A stretch of 12,582 nt of DNA. Source: Anaerolineaceae bacterium UBA700 (GTDB taxonomy: Bacteria > Chloroflexota > Anaerolineae > Anaerolineales > Anaerolineaceae). The position numbers and the translations under genes were made by a program. Location of the stretch: assembly GCA_002298885.1 (NCBI GenBank), contig DBMK01000025.1:1-12582 (forward strand), written 5' to 3'. The notes beneath the pieces were generated by a model. The model was not told the origin of the DNA, made no database searches, and saw only the letters and a program-made list of their open reading frames with translations. Of the stretch, positions 7,301-12,582 are shown piece after piece (within the stretch, counting starts at the first letter, position 1; each line of letters begins with the position of its first letter).

Positions 7301-8717
7301 GCCCCGCCGGCAGCTTTTCCAATTCGAGCGGATGGCGGCTGCCGGCCTCGATTTCGCGGATGACGTAATGCAAATACATCCATACGCCGCCGCACTTTTC
7401 GGCCAGCAGGCGAACGAAATCCTGGTCGGTGTAGCCCCTGGCCTTCAACTGGTCCGCAATTACAGGACGCCGGGCAGAGGCCGCCAGGAAAGTCAAGACA
7501 TCCCCGGTGTTTTCGCGGCTCAGTGCTTCCAGGTGTTCCGTTTGGGGCGGAAAATCAAAATTCAGCCGCACATACACCGGGCGCTGCGCAAGGATCAGGT
7601 AAACGTTATCCGGCAGTACTTTGGGCAGGCCAAAAACGTTGCCGTTGGTGCCCGCCCCGGCTTCATCCAGGGCGTCACAAACGATGACGAGCTTTTCGCC
7701 AAGGTTTAGGTTTTCAGCCGCGATGCGGATCAGACGGTCGAGAAAATCGGGGGAACTGGCCACCTGGGGCATTACGCCGTGCTCCTCGTAACCGGCGATG
7801 CGGTAGCGCGCCACGAGCTGCGCGCCCAGGGATTGGATGGCCCGGGAAACGTTGGCGTCGCCGGGCACCTGTTCGGCAAACAAGTGCAGGTAACGCCGTT
7901 CCTGCGCCAGGTGGGCCAGGAAGGCGGTCTTGCCAACCCCGGCCTCGCCGACCAGCAGAAAAACGCCGCTCCTGTTCTTTTGCAGGAATTCGTCCACCCG
8001 GGCGTCCAGCCACTCCCGCCCGGCAAAATGGTCGATGTCCACCCGTTGGAACACCGCATCCGGGCGGACGTACAGGTCGTCCGGAGTGTCGCCCAGGAGA
8101 TATTGGTTATAGATGACCTGGTTATTGCTTCCAACGATGTTATAGTCGCCCCGAATCGAGACGCGTTGGATGGTTTGCTCGTAGGAAGCGGCGATCTTGA
8201 TCGCCTGCTCTCGCAATTGGGCCAGCTCCTGGACTATGGCGTCCAGTTTGCCTTCCATCTCCGGCAGGCGATCCAGGGCCTGCGAATCGAACAGCGGCTG
8301 GAAGACCTTCTCGGCGCGCAACTCGGCCCGCAGCCAGCCGCAGAAATCGGCTGCGGCCCGCACTAACAGCGAGTCGTCTGGCCGACCTCGCCAGGAGCCG
8401 GCAATCGAGGCAGCCCAAAGCCGGGCAAGCTCGGCCGGGTTCGGGTGCCCATCACGGGTAAACAATTTGGCAATCTCAGGGACAGCCTCGATTTTAAGGA
8501 AAGACTGGTCGAACAGCGCCGCAACCAGGTCGGGATACTGCCGGGCGAAGGTGGTATAGGCCCGCGCCAGGCCTTTCTGGAACGCCAGGCGCGCCGGGTC
8601 TAGTTTAAGCCAGCGCAGCAGCCGATCCTCGTGAACCAGGTAGTCGGCCAGTTGAGCGAAGACCGCATCGGTTATGGCTGCCAGTACAATTGCGGATAAT
8701 TCAATTTCGCCAGGCAT
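4314..8717 (-). CDS. NACHT-type STAND NTPase with helical repeat C-terminus
   Basis: This 1467-residue protein is likely cytosolic, with no signal peptide or TM seen. Residues 1-150 form a helical N-terminal domain that I cannot name, in the position where STAND proteins carry an effector. Residues 150-180 are heptad-like (LDAIVQELAQLREQ), a probable coiled coil. Residues 188-207 are a short beta-prone, Asn-rich segment with NIVGSNNQVI. The NACHT module follows, with Walker A GEAGVGKT (257-264), Walker B LVIVCDALDEA (343-353) and a sensor-like LILAQRP (374-380). A winged-helix and linker region includes YRIYHTSLRDFISHP (554-568) and YPRRYLAYHLAGAG (616-629), as is typical of NACHT proteins with repeats. 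About 18 alpha-solenoid repeats occupy about 761-1388, then a C-terminal cap. STAND proteins are ATP-driven switches that oligomerise when the repeats sense a trigger; a defence or conflict role is inferred. The AGGA before the start leaves only 3 bases to the ATG, so the start is likely but not certain. Confidence 0.85.
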   Translation of the reverse strand: MPGEIELSAIVLAAITDAVFAQLADYLVHEDRLLRWLKLDPARLAFQKGLARAYTTFARQYPDLVAALFDQSFLKIEAVPEIAKLFTRDGHPNPAELARLWAASIAGSWRGRPDDSLLVRAAADFCGWLRAELRAEKVFQPLFDSQALDRLPEMEGKLDAIVQELAQLREQAIKIAASYEQTIQRVSIRGDYNIVGSNNQVIYNQYLLGDTPDDLYVRPDAVFQRVDIDHFAGREWLDARVDEFLQKNRSGVFLLVGEAGVGKTAFLAHLAQERRYLHLFAEQVPGDANVSRAIQSLGAQLVARYRIAGYEEHGVMPQVASSPDFLDRLIRIAAENLNLGEKLVIVCDALDEAGAGTNGNVFGLPKVLPDNVYLILAQRPVYVRLNFDFPPQTEHLEALSRENTGDVLTFLAASARRPVIADQLKARGYTDQDFVRLLAEKCGGVWMYLHYVIREIEAGSRHPLELEKLPAGLAGYYAGYWGDWREGQRGEGRAKWHSLYAPLLGLLAAVQEPASAAQFAAWGGLDEGEIQELLGESWRAYIAEQPGEAGERLYRIYHTSLRDFISHPIDEKSTQPGQDYLVRDLARHTQAAHKKIIAYYRSQCAGDWICLAVQDYPRRYLAYHLAGAGLNEELYALTIRNDAWAAEKFRLEGHHGGYLSDLGAVFGYLKDQPDISNLARAGLCNASIISAGANIGAELLALCVQEKVLPLETALVYAGQKPDFGKRARAYFRIWLGLPEDQKPVYERRILSAALDAAQNIYFARERATSMAELAPHLPSELKEQVMGNALGAARAINDEYSRSRVLAELAPHLPQKLLGEALGAARAIEDEDTRSRALAGLAPYLPPELKEHVVGEALGVARAIKDEFSRSRALAELEPHLPPELKEQVVGEALGVARAIKDEFSRSSALAELAWCLSPELKEQVVTEALTAAKAIEDEYDRSNALKGLAPHLTPGLRGDALKAIRTIKAKDIRSSALVTMVLHLPIELKEQVGEEALMAARAIKDENDRSRALADLMPYLPADMQKKVVDEALAAARAINDEYDRSHAFAKLMRYLPQELLREMLATVRAIEDEDARSRALMGLAPYLLHGLKEQIVGEALTVARRIKNKNSRAIVLTELLQYLSTELREQILCEALTVAREIKDEYSRTNALIGLAPYLPKKLKRQVVKEVLEVAREVKDDDIRSYVLEELVSYLLPEQMGEALAIIRAIKDEYTRSRALAGLAPHLPLELMELVMKEALEAARAIKDEYNRSMALLSTVVNLPKELKEQGVEEALATVRAIKDEGFRYKTLAKMLPCLPHELKEQVMGEVLQAQTIENIDSYSWMVNECVLQLPPKLRGQVMSKALAEARAVENQSLRFVMLTRLVPLLDEIHLADLLNLEILRFGETVGLENIVQHWSNICARNRLDEYQLLHSIIFRLSGTSRSRLLGAIQDLIPVFQRVGGQEALAEITGAILDTARWWP
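4554..6437 (-). repeat. About 18 tandem 32/36-residue helical repeats in the STAND gene
   Basis: The consensus unit is RAIKDEYSRSRALAELAPHL followed by PPELKEQVVGEALGAA, a two-helix unit usually of 36 residues (108 bp). Units 2, 6, 9 and 13, starting at residues 795, 935, 1039 and 1179, are 4 residues shorter (32 residues, 96 bp), all losing residues in the PELKEQVV segment. Unit 16 is 35 residues. The first unit (about 761-794) and the last two (1318-1353 and 1354-about 1388) are degenerate. Unit length and sequence are not canonical TPR. They resemble the 'RAxALxxLAPxLP' solenoids that I associate with STAND proteins of Chloroflexota and cyanobacteria. In this position they normally act as the sensor arm. 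Confidence 0.9.
5992..6155 (-). repeat. Recent 108-bp tandem unit duplication
   Basis: Bases 5992-6047 and 6100-6155 are identical over 56 nt at an offset of exactly 108 bp (one 36-residue unit). After two mismatches, a further 14 identical bases follow. Other unit pairs in the array are far more diverged at the DNA level, so this is probably the most recent duplication or conversion event. Confidence 0.85.
8097..8156 (-). other. RHIM/amyloid-like motif segment in the STAND protein
   Basis: Residues 188-207 contain GDYNIVGSNNQVI followed by YNQYL, between the coiled coil and the NACHT module. The hydrophobic-x-hydrophobic-G-x-N-N pattern resembles the core of RHIM-type motifs ([IV]Q[IVL]GxxN) and of the related fungal PP and bacterial NLR-associated amyloid motifs. 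The segment is short, beta-prone and Gln/Asn-rich, with no obvious enzymatic role. It is similar in pattern only; no second copy is seen in any other protein of the window. Confidence 0.4.
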
Positions 8718-8807
8718 AGTTCCTGTCAGTGAGAAAAGCGGCGGTCCCGATCAGACCTCATCGTTCCCCGCAGTTTCTCCCTCCCAAATCGGATAGAATG
8801 ACCCACC

Positions 8808-8825
8808 TGTCAATTAAAAATTATA
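8808..8825 (-). promoter_or_regulatory. Candidate promoter elements for the STAND gene
   Basis: On the minus strand a perfect TATAAT (8825 to 8820) lies about 100 bases before the ATG, and a perfect TTGACA (8813 to 8808) overlaps just downstream. They are not correctly spaced as a pair, and neither has a good partner at 16-18 bases. At most one of them can be the working element. Confidence 0.25.
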
Positions 8826-8850
8826 CAGCAGATCGATAAGAGGGGACTTC

Positions 8851-8914
8851 GGATGGTGGGTTTCGCTTAGGTAATGGTAGATAAATGTGCGTTAAGAGGT
8901 CGCTCAACCCATCC
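8851..8914. repeat. Imperfect inverted repeat of the GATGGGTT...AACCCATC kind
   Basis: GGATGGTGGGTTTCGC at 8851-8866 is partly complementary to CGCTCAACCCATCC at 8901-8914, with a short length difference inside the arms. It resembles remnants of a widespread intergenic palindrome with GGTGGGTT/AACCCACC arms, as I remember it. The arms are diverged and the loop is about 34 bases, so it may be a decayed copy. Confidence 0.3.
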
Positions 8915-8941
8915 TACGCGTGTTACGCGGGGTACGCGGGC
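8915..8941. repeat. Triple 9-bp tandem repeat (TACGCGnnn)
   Basis: TACGCGTGT, TACGCGGGG and TACGCGGGC follow one another without gaps. They directly follow the right arm of the inverted repeat. They fall in a frame open through gpsA, but there is no sign that this stretch is translated. Confidence 0.6.
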
Positions 8942-8998
8942 GATTTGGCTGTAAAATTGGGGGTAGATCATTCCACTCCCGCAGGGAGTCAACTCATC

Positions 8999-9026
8999 CG
9001 TCGTCCGCGGTCCGTGGTCCGTCGTC
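8999..9026. repeat. Fourfold 7-bp tandem repeat (CGTSGTC)
   Basis: CGTCGTC, CGCGGTC, CGTGGTC and CGTCGTC are contiguous, with variation only at positions 3 and 4 of the unit. The array lies 39 bases before the gpsA start. Heptanucleotide arrays of this GTCCGTGGTCC type occur in intergenic DNA of some GC-rich bacteria; a function is not known to me. Confidence 0.65.
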
Positions 9027-9052
9027 TTTCCCCTCGGACCCGGCCAGAAAAA

Positions 9053-9058
9053 AGGGAG
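9053..9058 (+). promoter_or_regulatory. Ribosome binding site AGGGAG fixing the gpsA start
   Basis: AGGGAG with 6 bases to the ATG at 9065. The protein begins MDIGIIGLGNLG, the nucleotide-binding strand expected at the N-terminus of the family. A longer frame from 8885 would put 60 unrelated residues in front and is rejected. Confidence 0.85.
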
Positions 9059-9064
9059 CATTCT

Positions 9065-10048
9065 ATGGACATCGGCATCATCGGCCTGGGCAACCTGGGC
9101 GCGGCGGTTGGCAACTTGATCGCCGCTAACGGGAACGCGGTCACCGGCTGGGAATACAACCCCGCCGTGGTCAGCGAAATTAACGAGCAGCACACCAACT
9201 CCCGCTTTCTGCCGGACATACCCATCCACCCCAATTTGAAAGCGACCGCCGACCTGGGCGCCGTGCTCTTGAACAGCCAGGTGGTTTTCATCACCATCCC
9301 TTCGGCGTTCATCAAGTCCACCCTGCAGCGCTACCAGGAGCAGTTGAACCCCAAAACGCTGCTGGTCAACCTGGCCAAAGGCATCGACGGGGAATCCGGG
9401 CTGACATCCTTCCAGACCATCGCCCAATTGTTCCCCCACAACCCCAAGGTGATGCTCTCGGGGCCGTCCATCGCCAGCGAGTTTGCCCGCCAGATGCCCA
9501 CCGTGGTGGTCATCGCCGGCAAGCAGATGAGCGATCTGCTGCTGGTATCCCATTTGATGGAGAACGATTATTTCCGCACCCGCTTCAGCGACGACGAGAT
9601 CGGCGTGGAGCTGGGCGGTATCCTGAAGAACATCTACGCCATCGGGCTGGGACTGTTCGACGGCAAGCAGATCACCAGCATCAATTTCCGCGCCGTGTAC
9701 CTGACCCTGGCCATGGAAGAGATCACCCGCATCGGCGTCAGTTTGGGGGCGAAAATCGAGACCTTCCTGTACCTGGCCGGCATGGGCGATCTGCTGGCCA
9801 CCTCGTTAAGCCAGCACAGCCACAACCGCCGCATGGGCGAGCTGCTGGCGCAGGGATTGACCCTGGCCCAGATCGAAAAAGAGATGGGCGTGGCCCCCGA
9901 GGGGTACAACACGCTCAAATCCATGCTGTCCCTGGCAGAGAAGCTGCACGTCGCCCTGCCGCTGGCCAAAGGCCTGTGGGACGTGATCCACGGGAAATAT
10001 AGCGCCGAGAAGTTCATCACTTCGTTCATACGCGATTTTGTGGATTAA
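9065..10048 (+). CDS. gpsA: NAD(P)-dependent glycerol-3-phosphate dehydrogenase, GpsA-like
   Basis: This 327-residue protein is close to the usual GpsA length. The family reduces dihydroxyacetone phosphate to sn-glycerol 3-phosphate with NAD(P)H in the cytosol, which supplies the backbone for phospholipids. The N-terminal Rossmann motif is GLGNLG (7-12). NLAKGI holds Lys105, GPSIASEFARQMPTVVV (133-149) matches the family signature, and GVELGGILKN (180-189) holds the catalytic Lys188 and Asn189. GMGDLL has Asp242. The segment HSHNRRMG (251-258) aligns with the conserved SRNxxxG/GRNRK substrate-phosphate site, but with His253 where Arg is normal. The DNA-level codon is CAC at 9821. The gene is divergent from the STAND gene and monocistronic, with its own terminator. 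A related 2-hydroxyacid or ketopantoate-type dehydrogenase is possible but fits the motifs less well. Confidence 0.85.
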   Translation: MDIGIIGLGNLGAAVGNLIAANGNAVTGWEYNPAVVSEINEQHTNSRFLPDIPIHPNLKATADLGAVLLNSQVVFITIPSAFIKSTLQRYQEQLNPKTLLVNLAKGIDGESGLTSFQTIAQLFPHNPKVMLSGPSIASEFARQMPTVVVIAGKQMSDLLLVSHLMENDYFRTRFSDDEIGVELGGILKNIYAIGLGLFDGKQITSINFRAVYLTLAMEEITRIGVSLGAKIETFLYLAGMGDLLATSLSQHSHNRRMGELLAQGLTLAQIEKEMGVAPEGYNTLKSMLSLAEKLHVALPLAKGLWDVIHGKYSAEKFITSFIRDFVD

Positions 10049-10101
10049 GAATCACCAGCGACTCGATGCGCCGGTATCCCCCAGGGACAACAAATGAATA
10101 C

Positions 10102-10145
10102 CCGTCCAAAGTGAGGCCGTAAACCTTACTCGGGACGGTTTTATT
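10102..10145 (+). terminator. Intrinsic terminator of gpsA
   Basis: CCGTCC (10102-10107) pairs with GGACGG (10133-10138). Inside, AGTGAGG (10110-10116) pairs with CCTTACT (10124-10130) with one G-T wobble around a 7-base loop, leaving a 2x2 internal loop. TTTTATT follows at once. It begins 53 bases after the gpsA stop. Confidence 0.85.
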
Positions 10146-10199
10146 GCGCTCCGATTCGAGCTATGCTAAGAACACAGGGCATGAGTCGCCTGGTGTGAA

Positions 10200-10235
10200 G
10201 GTTTCTATTTAAACCGTGCTATCCGGTCGAGGATA
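10200..10235 (+). promoter_or_regulatory. Two small hairpins upstream of the kinase gene
   Basis: GGTTT (10200-10204) pairs with AAACC (10211-10215), and TATCC (10220-10224) pairs with GGATA (10231-10235), each around a 6-base loop. They sit in the leader or promoter area between the gpsA terminator and the kinase start. They could be operator half-sites or leader structure. No riboswitch class is recognised and no well-spaced sigma-70 promoter was found here. Confidence 0.25.
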
Positions 10236-10289
10236 AGCTGCTGTTGGCAGGCTTGATAAGCATTGGGGAAGTAAAGCGGGCAGGCAAAC

Positions 10290-11774
10290 ATGAACATCTT
10301 TCGTCAGCTTCGCTGGAAATTGACCTTGAGCTACACCCTGGTTACCATAAGCGCTTTTCTGGTCGTTTTGCTGATCGCAGGGGGGTGGTTTTTCACCCAG
10401 ATATTTATCCCCAATAATATTTTTAATCCGGCGCAATTGGTTGAGACGGTCAGGCAAAACTCAGCTCCCTTATGGAGCCACGTTCTTTCTCAGTCTCCGG
10501 TGGATACCGAACTGGTCAAATTGCTCCTGGAAAATGCGAACGGCACCATCACCGGGTTCGATTTTCTGCGCGTTGGGGAAGTACAGTTCTCCGTCAGGAC
10601 GGTTGCTTCACTGCGCGGGCTGATCTTCGGGGCCGATGGTACCTTATTAGGAAAGAGCGCCGCAGGTTTTCCACCCGCTTTTGCGGTTGGACAGAAATTC
10701 GACGTCACCCAGATCCAGGGGCTGCAGGTCCCATTTAACGCCGCCCTGGCGGGTGAAACCAATTCGAGCCGCCTGTACGCCGAGCTCGAGGCGAACAATC
10801 AAATTTTGATGGCCATACCGCTCTTCAAAGGCGCCGGCGGGAACGTGGTGGGGGTCATCGTGGCAATCTTCGATTCCATTCCCACCCAGAGTGATATTCC
10901 CGCCAATATCCTGGATCTGGCTGGCAGAAGCCTGCTGATCTTCCTCCTCGCTACCGGGATGGTGGGAGCGGCATTCGGCGCCATTATTGCCAACGGGCTG
11001 GACACAAGGTTCAAGCGATTATCCAACGCCACGGATGCCTGGAGCGAAGGGGATTTCTCGACGTTTATCGATGACAGCGCGGGCGACGAGGTTGCCCAAT
11101 TTGCCGGGCGTTTGAACAATATGGCCGGGCAGTTACAGGGCCTGCTCCGCAGACGGCAGGAGATGGCAGTCTCCGAAGAGCGCAACCGCCTGGCGCGCGA
11201 CCTGCACGACAGCGCCAAGCAGCAAGCCCTGGCGGCTTCCTTTCAATTGGGCACGGCCCTCACTTTATACGAACGCGATCCGCAAGGCGCAAAACAACAC
11301 CTGCTGGAGGCCGACACGCTGGTGGATGCAGTGCGCAAAGAGCTGACCAACCTGGTCCACGAGCTGCGGCCCCTGTCCTTCGACGGGCAGGATTTTTCCG
11401 AAACCCTGAAAGAGTATGCGCTGGAATGGTCGCATCGGAGTGGGATCGAGCTGAAGTTTAGTGTTGAAGGAAACGACGAACTGGCGCCGGCGACCCGGGA
11501 AACCCTGTTCCGCATCGCCCAGGAAGCCCTGGCAAACGTCGCCCGGCATAGTTCCGCCAGGCATACGGGTGTGCTCCTGGAATTTGGGATCGACAACGTT
11601 AGAATGAGCATCAAAGATGATGGCTGCGGCTTTGACACGGCTGCCCAGCAGGATGGGCTGGGCCTTTCCTCGATGCGGGAACGCGCCGAAGTATCCGGAG
11701 GAAGTTTTAGCGTAGAGAGCGCGGCCGGCCAGGGCACCCAAATCGAGGTCTTTCTGCCGGCAGGAAATAAATGA
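10290..11774 (+). CDS. Membrane sensor histidine kinase, LiaS/NarX-type (HisKA_3)
   Basis: This 494-residue protein has TM1 at about 13-36, an external sensor region at about 37-212, TM2 at about 213-235, HAMP at about 236-288 and then the kinase core. The sensor has a Cache/PAS-like look (IFGADGTLLG, AIPLFKGAGGNVVGVIVAIFD), but that is only a suggestion. The phosphoacceptor is His306 in RNRLARDLHDSAKQQ, the form typical of the HisKA_3 dimerisation domain. The HATPase_c domain shows an N-box QEALANVARHS (Asn416), a G1 box DDGCGF (443-448) and a G2 box GLGLSSMRERAE (456-467). The kinase should phosphorylate itself and pass the phosphate to the response regulator encoded 9 bases downstream. The ribosome site is only moderate (GCAGG). 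The signal sensed cannot be told from the sequence. Confidence 0.93.
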   Translation: MNIFRQLRWKLTLSYTLVTISAFLVVLLIAGGWFFTQIFIPNNIFNPAQLVETVRQNSAPLWSHVLSQSPVDTELVKLLLENANGTITGFDFLRVGEVQFSVRTVASLRGLIFGADGTLLGKSAAGFPPAFAVGQKFDVTQIQGLQVPFNAALAGETNSSRLYAELEANNQILMAIPLFKGAGGNVVGVIVAIFDSIPTQSDIPANILDLAGRSLLIFLLATGMVGAAFGAIIANGLDTRFKRLSNATDAWSEGDFSTFIDDSAGDEVAQFAGRLNNMAGQLQGLLRRRQEMAVSEERNRLARDLHDSAKQQALAASFQLGTALTLYERDPQGAKQHLLEADTLVDAVRKELTNLVHELRPLSFDGQDFSETLKEYALEWSHRSGIELKFSVEGNDELAPATRETLFRIAQEALANVARHSSARHTGVLLEFGIDNVRMSIKDDGCGFDTAAQQDGLGLSSMRERAEVSGGSFSVESAAGQGTQIEVFLPAGNK

Positions 11775-11779
11775 GGAGG
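11774..11779 (+). promoter_or_regulatory. Ribosome binding site AGGAGG of the response regulator
   Basis: AGGAGG begins on the last base of the kinase TGA stop and leaves 4 bases to the ATG at 11784. This arrangement indicates translational coupling within one operon. Confidence 0.85.
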
Positions 11780-11783
11780 CGTC

Positions 11784-12446
11784 ATGGCTGATTCAACCGA
11801 TCCGATCACCGTGATGATCGTGGATGACCACGAAATGGTGCGCCGGGGCGCTGCCAGTTACCTGGAAGCCCAACCTGATATTTCGGTCGTTGCCCAGGCC
11901 GGTTCGGGCGAGGAGGCCGTCAGGTTGGCTCAAGAATTCATCCCGGACGTGGTTCTGATGGACCTGGTGATGACGGGCATGGACGGCGTCGAAGCCACCC
12001 GCCGGATCAAGAACGTCAGCCCGCGCACCCAGATCGTTATCCTGACCTCCTTCCACCAGGACGAATTTATCTTTCCGGCCCTTCAAGCCGGGGCGATCTC
12101 GTATCTGCTCAAGGACCTGAAAGCTGCGGAGCTGGTCGAATCGATCCGCCGCGCTGCCCGGGGGGAGGCCACCCTTCACCCGAGGATCGCGGCCCGGGTC
12201 ATCAAAACGTTCCGCAGCCTGGAGCCCGAAGCGGCCACTCCATTCACTGTGCTGACCGAGCGCGAGATGGAAGTGCTCAAGCTGATCGCCAAAGGGCTTC
12301 CAAATGACAGGATCGCCGAGCGACTGGTGATCAGTGTGGGCACCGTCAAGGGGCACGTCAGCAACATTCTCAGCAAACTGCACCTGGTCGACCGCACCCA
12401 GGCAGCGGCCTATGCCTGGCAGCAGGGGATCGTCCGCCGCGAATAG
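11784..12446 (+). CDS. NarL/FixJ-family response regulator (REC-LuxR HTH)
   Basis: This 220-residue protein is the usual length for the family. In the receiver domain (about 8-125) IVDDHE gives the acidic pair Asp14 and Asp15, VVLMDLVM gives the phosphoacceptor Asp60, ILTSF gives Thr88, and YLLKD gives Lys110, so all the conserved switch residues are present. A linker (about 126-153) leads to a LuxR-type helix-turn-helix (about 154-216) with LTEREMEVLKLIAKG, NDRIAERLVISVGTVKGHVSNILSKL and VDRTQAAAYA. It is a DNA-binding transcription factor, expected to dimerise after phosphorylation by the upstream kinase. Its target genes cannot be seen here. The neighbouring gpsA has its own terminator, so it is not in the same transcription unit. 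Confidence 0.96.
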   Translation: MADSTDPITVMIVDDHEMVRRGAASYLEAQPDISVVAQAGSGEEAVRLAQEFIPDVVLMDLVMTGMDGVEATRRIKNVSPRTQIVILTSFHQDEFIFPALQAGAISYLLKDLKAAELVESIRRAARGEATLHPRIAARVIKTFRSLEPEAATPFTVLTEREMEVLKLIAKGLPNDRIAERLVISVGTVKGHVSNILSKLHLVDRTQAAAYAWQQGIVRRE

Positions 12447-12471
12447 GCGGGCGCAGATCGAGCCGTATTTT

Positions 12472-12519
12472 GGCGGGGCTGCCAGTTGTGAAGCTAACTG
12501 GCAGTCCCGCCGCATTTTT
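12472..12519 (+). terminator. Strong intrinsic terminator of the two-component operon
   Basis: The 16-base arm 12472-12487 (GGCGGGGCTGCCAGTT) pairs fully with 12496-12511 (AACTGGCAGTCCCGCC), with one G-T wobble, around an 8-base loop. GCA and a run of five T follow. It lies 25 bases after the response-regulator stop. Confidence 0.92.
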
Positions 12520-12536
12520 ATCTCTGACTGAAGTTT

Positions 12537-12555
12537 GGCCTTTTCTAAAAAGGCC
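12537..12555. other. Perfect small hairpin GGCCTTTT-CTA-AAAAGGCC
   Basis: An 8-bp perfect stem with a 3-base loop, followed on the plus strand by ACAAAAAAAA. On neither strand does a T-tract come after the stem, so it is not a standard intrinsic terminator. The A8 tract and following CCCC may belong to a minus-strand terminator whose stem continues beyond the window. Confidence 0.4.
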
Positions 12556-12582
12556 ACAAAAAAAAGCCCCACCCCCTATTAG

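Larger units (their letters stand above)
8718..9064. other. Divergent intergenic region between STAND gene and gpsA
   Basis: These 347 bases hold no convincing gene. An in-frame extension of gpsA back to 8885 has no ribosome site and no family match. The region has an AT-rich core (about 8793-8840) likely to carry promoters, an imperfect inverted repeat (8851-8866 with 8901-8914), a triple 9-bp repeat and a fourfold 7-bp repeat, listed separately. It must contain the promoters for both divergent genes. Confidence 0.7.

Noticed and set aside
8885..9064. N-terminal extension of 60 residues on gpsA
   Set aside because: It has no ribosome site, contains repeat DNA and does not resemble the family. 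The ATG at 9065 has AGGGAG 6 bases upstream and begins with the Rossmann motif.
10144..10167. Promoter TTGCGC ... TATGCT before the kinase gene
   Set aside because: The two hexamers are only 12 bases apart and overlap the gpsA terminator tail; spacing is wrong for sigma-70.
10049..10289. tRNA or riboswitch in the gpsA-kinase gap
   Set aside because: Apart from the terminator and two small hairpins there is no cloverleaf, T-loop or known riboswitch core.
12537..12565. Second intrinsic terminator after the two-component operon
   Set aside because: The hairpin is perfect but is followed by an A-tract on the plus strand, and on the minus strand the T-tract comes before the stem.

Overview
This window looks like a chromosomal segment of a GC-rich, free-living bacterium, most likely a member of the Chloroflexota (Anaerolineae-type). 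That placement is inference. It rests on the gene families present: a zinc-ribbon/NHL membrane protein, a large NACHT STAND NTPase with long 'RSxALxxLAPHLP' repeats, a secreted multidomain FGE-like protein, and a LiaS/NarL-type two-component pair. No rRNA, tRNA, CRISPR array, transposase, integrase or phage gene was seen.

Layout. At 74-1288 (+) is a membrane protein with a cytosolic zinc ribbon and an external NHL beta-propeller, behind a TATAAT box and a good Shine-Dalgarno site. Convergent to it, at 1384-4212 (-), is a secreted protein of 942 residues: lamin-tail domain, Fn3-like domain, C39-like papain fold, Ca2+-binding TSP3-like repeats and a C-terminal FGE/SUMF1-like domain. It starts at TTG, not at the upstream ATG. 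About 100 bases upstream on the same strand is a 1467-residue STAND NTPase (4314-8717): an unrecognised helical N-terminal domain, a RHIM-like 'NIVGSNNQVI' segment, a NACHT module, then about 18 helical repeats. A 347-base intergenic region with several short repeats separates it from a divergent gpsA-like gene (9065-10048, +), which ends in a clear intrinsic terminator. Finally a histidine kinase (10290-11774) and a response regulator (11784-12446) form a tight operon closed by a 16-bp-stem terminator.

How the genes may work together. The kinase/regulator pair is an ordinary phosphorelay. gpsA and the zinc-ribbon/NHL gene look like independent neighbours. The most interesting unit is the minus-strand pair. 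The STAND protein has the usual plan of a bacterial NLR-like immune or conflict sensor (effector, switch, repeats), with a possible amyloid-type signalling motif and repeats still evolving by block and single-unit duplication. The adjacent FGE-like protein lacks the catalytic cysteines of true FGE, and its C-terminus resembles the display fold diversified by DGRs, although no reverse transcriptase lies in the window. Whether the two form one system is unproven, because the FGE-like protein has a signal peptide and the STAND protein appears cytosolic.
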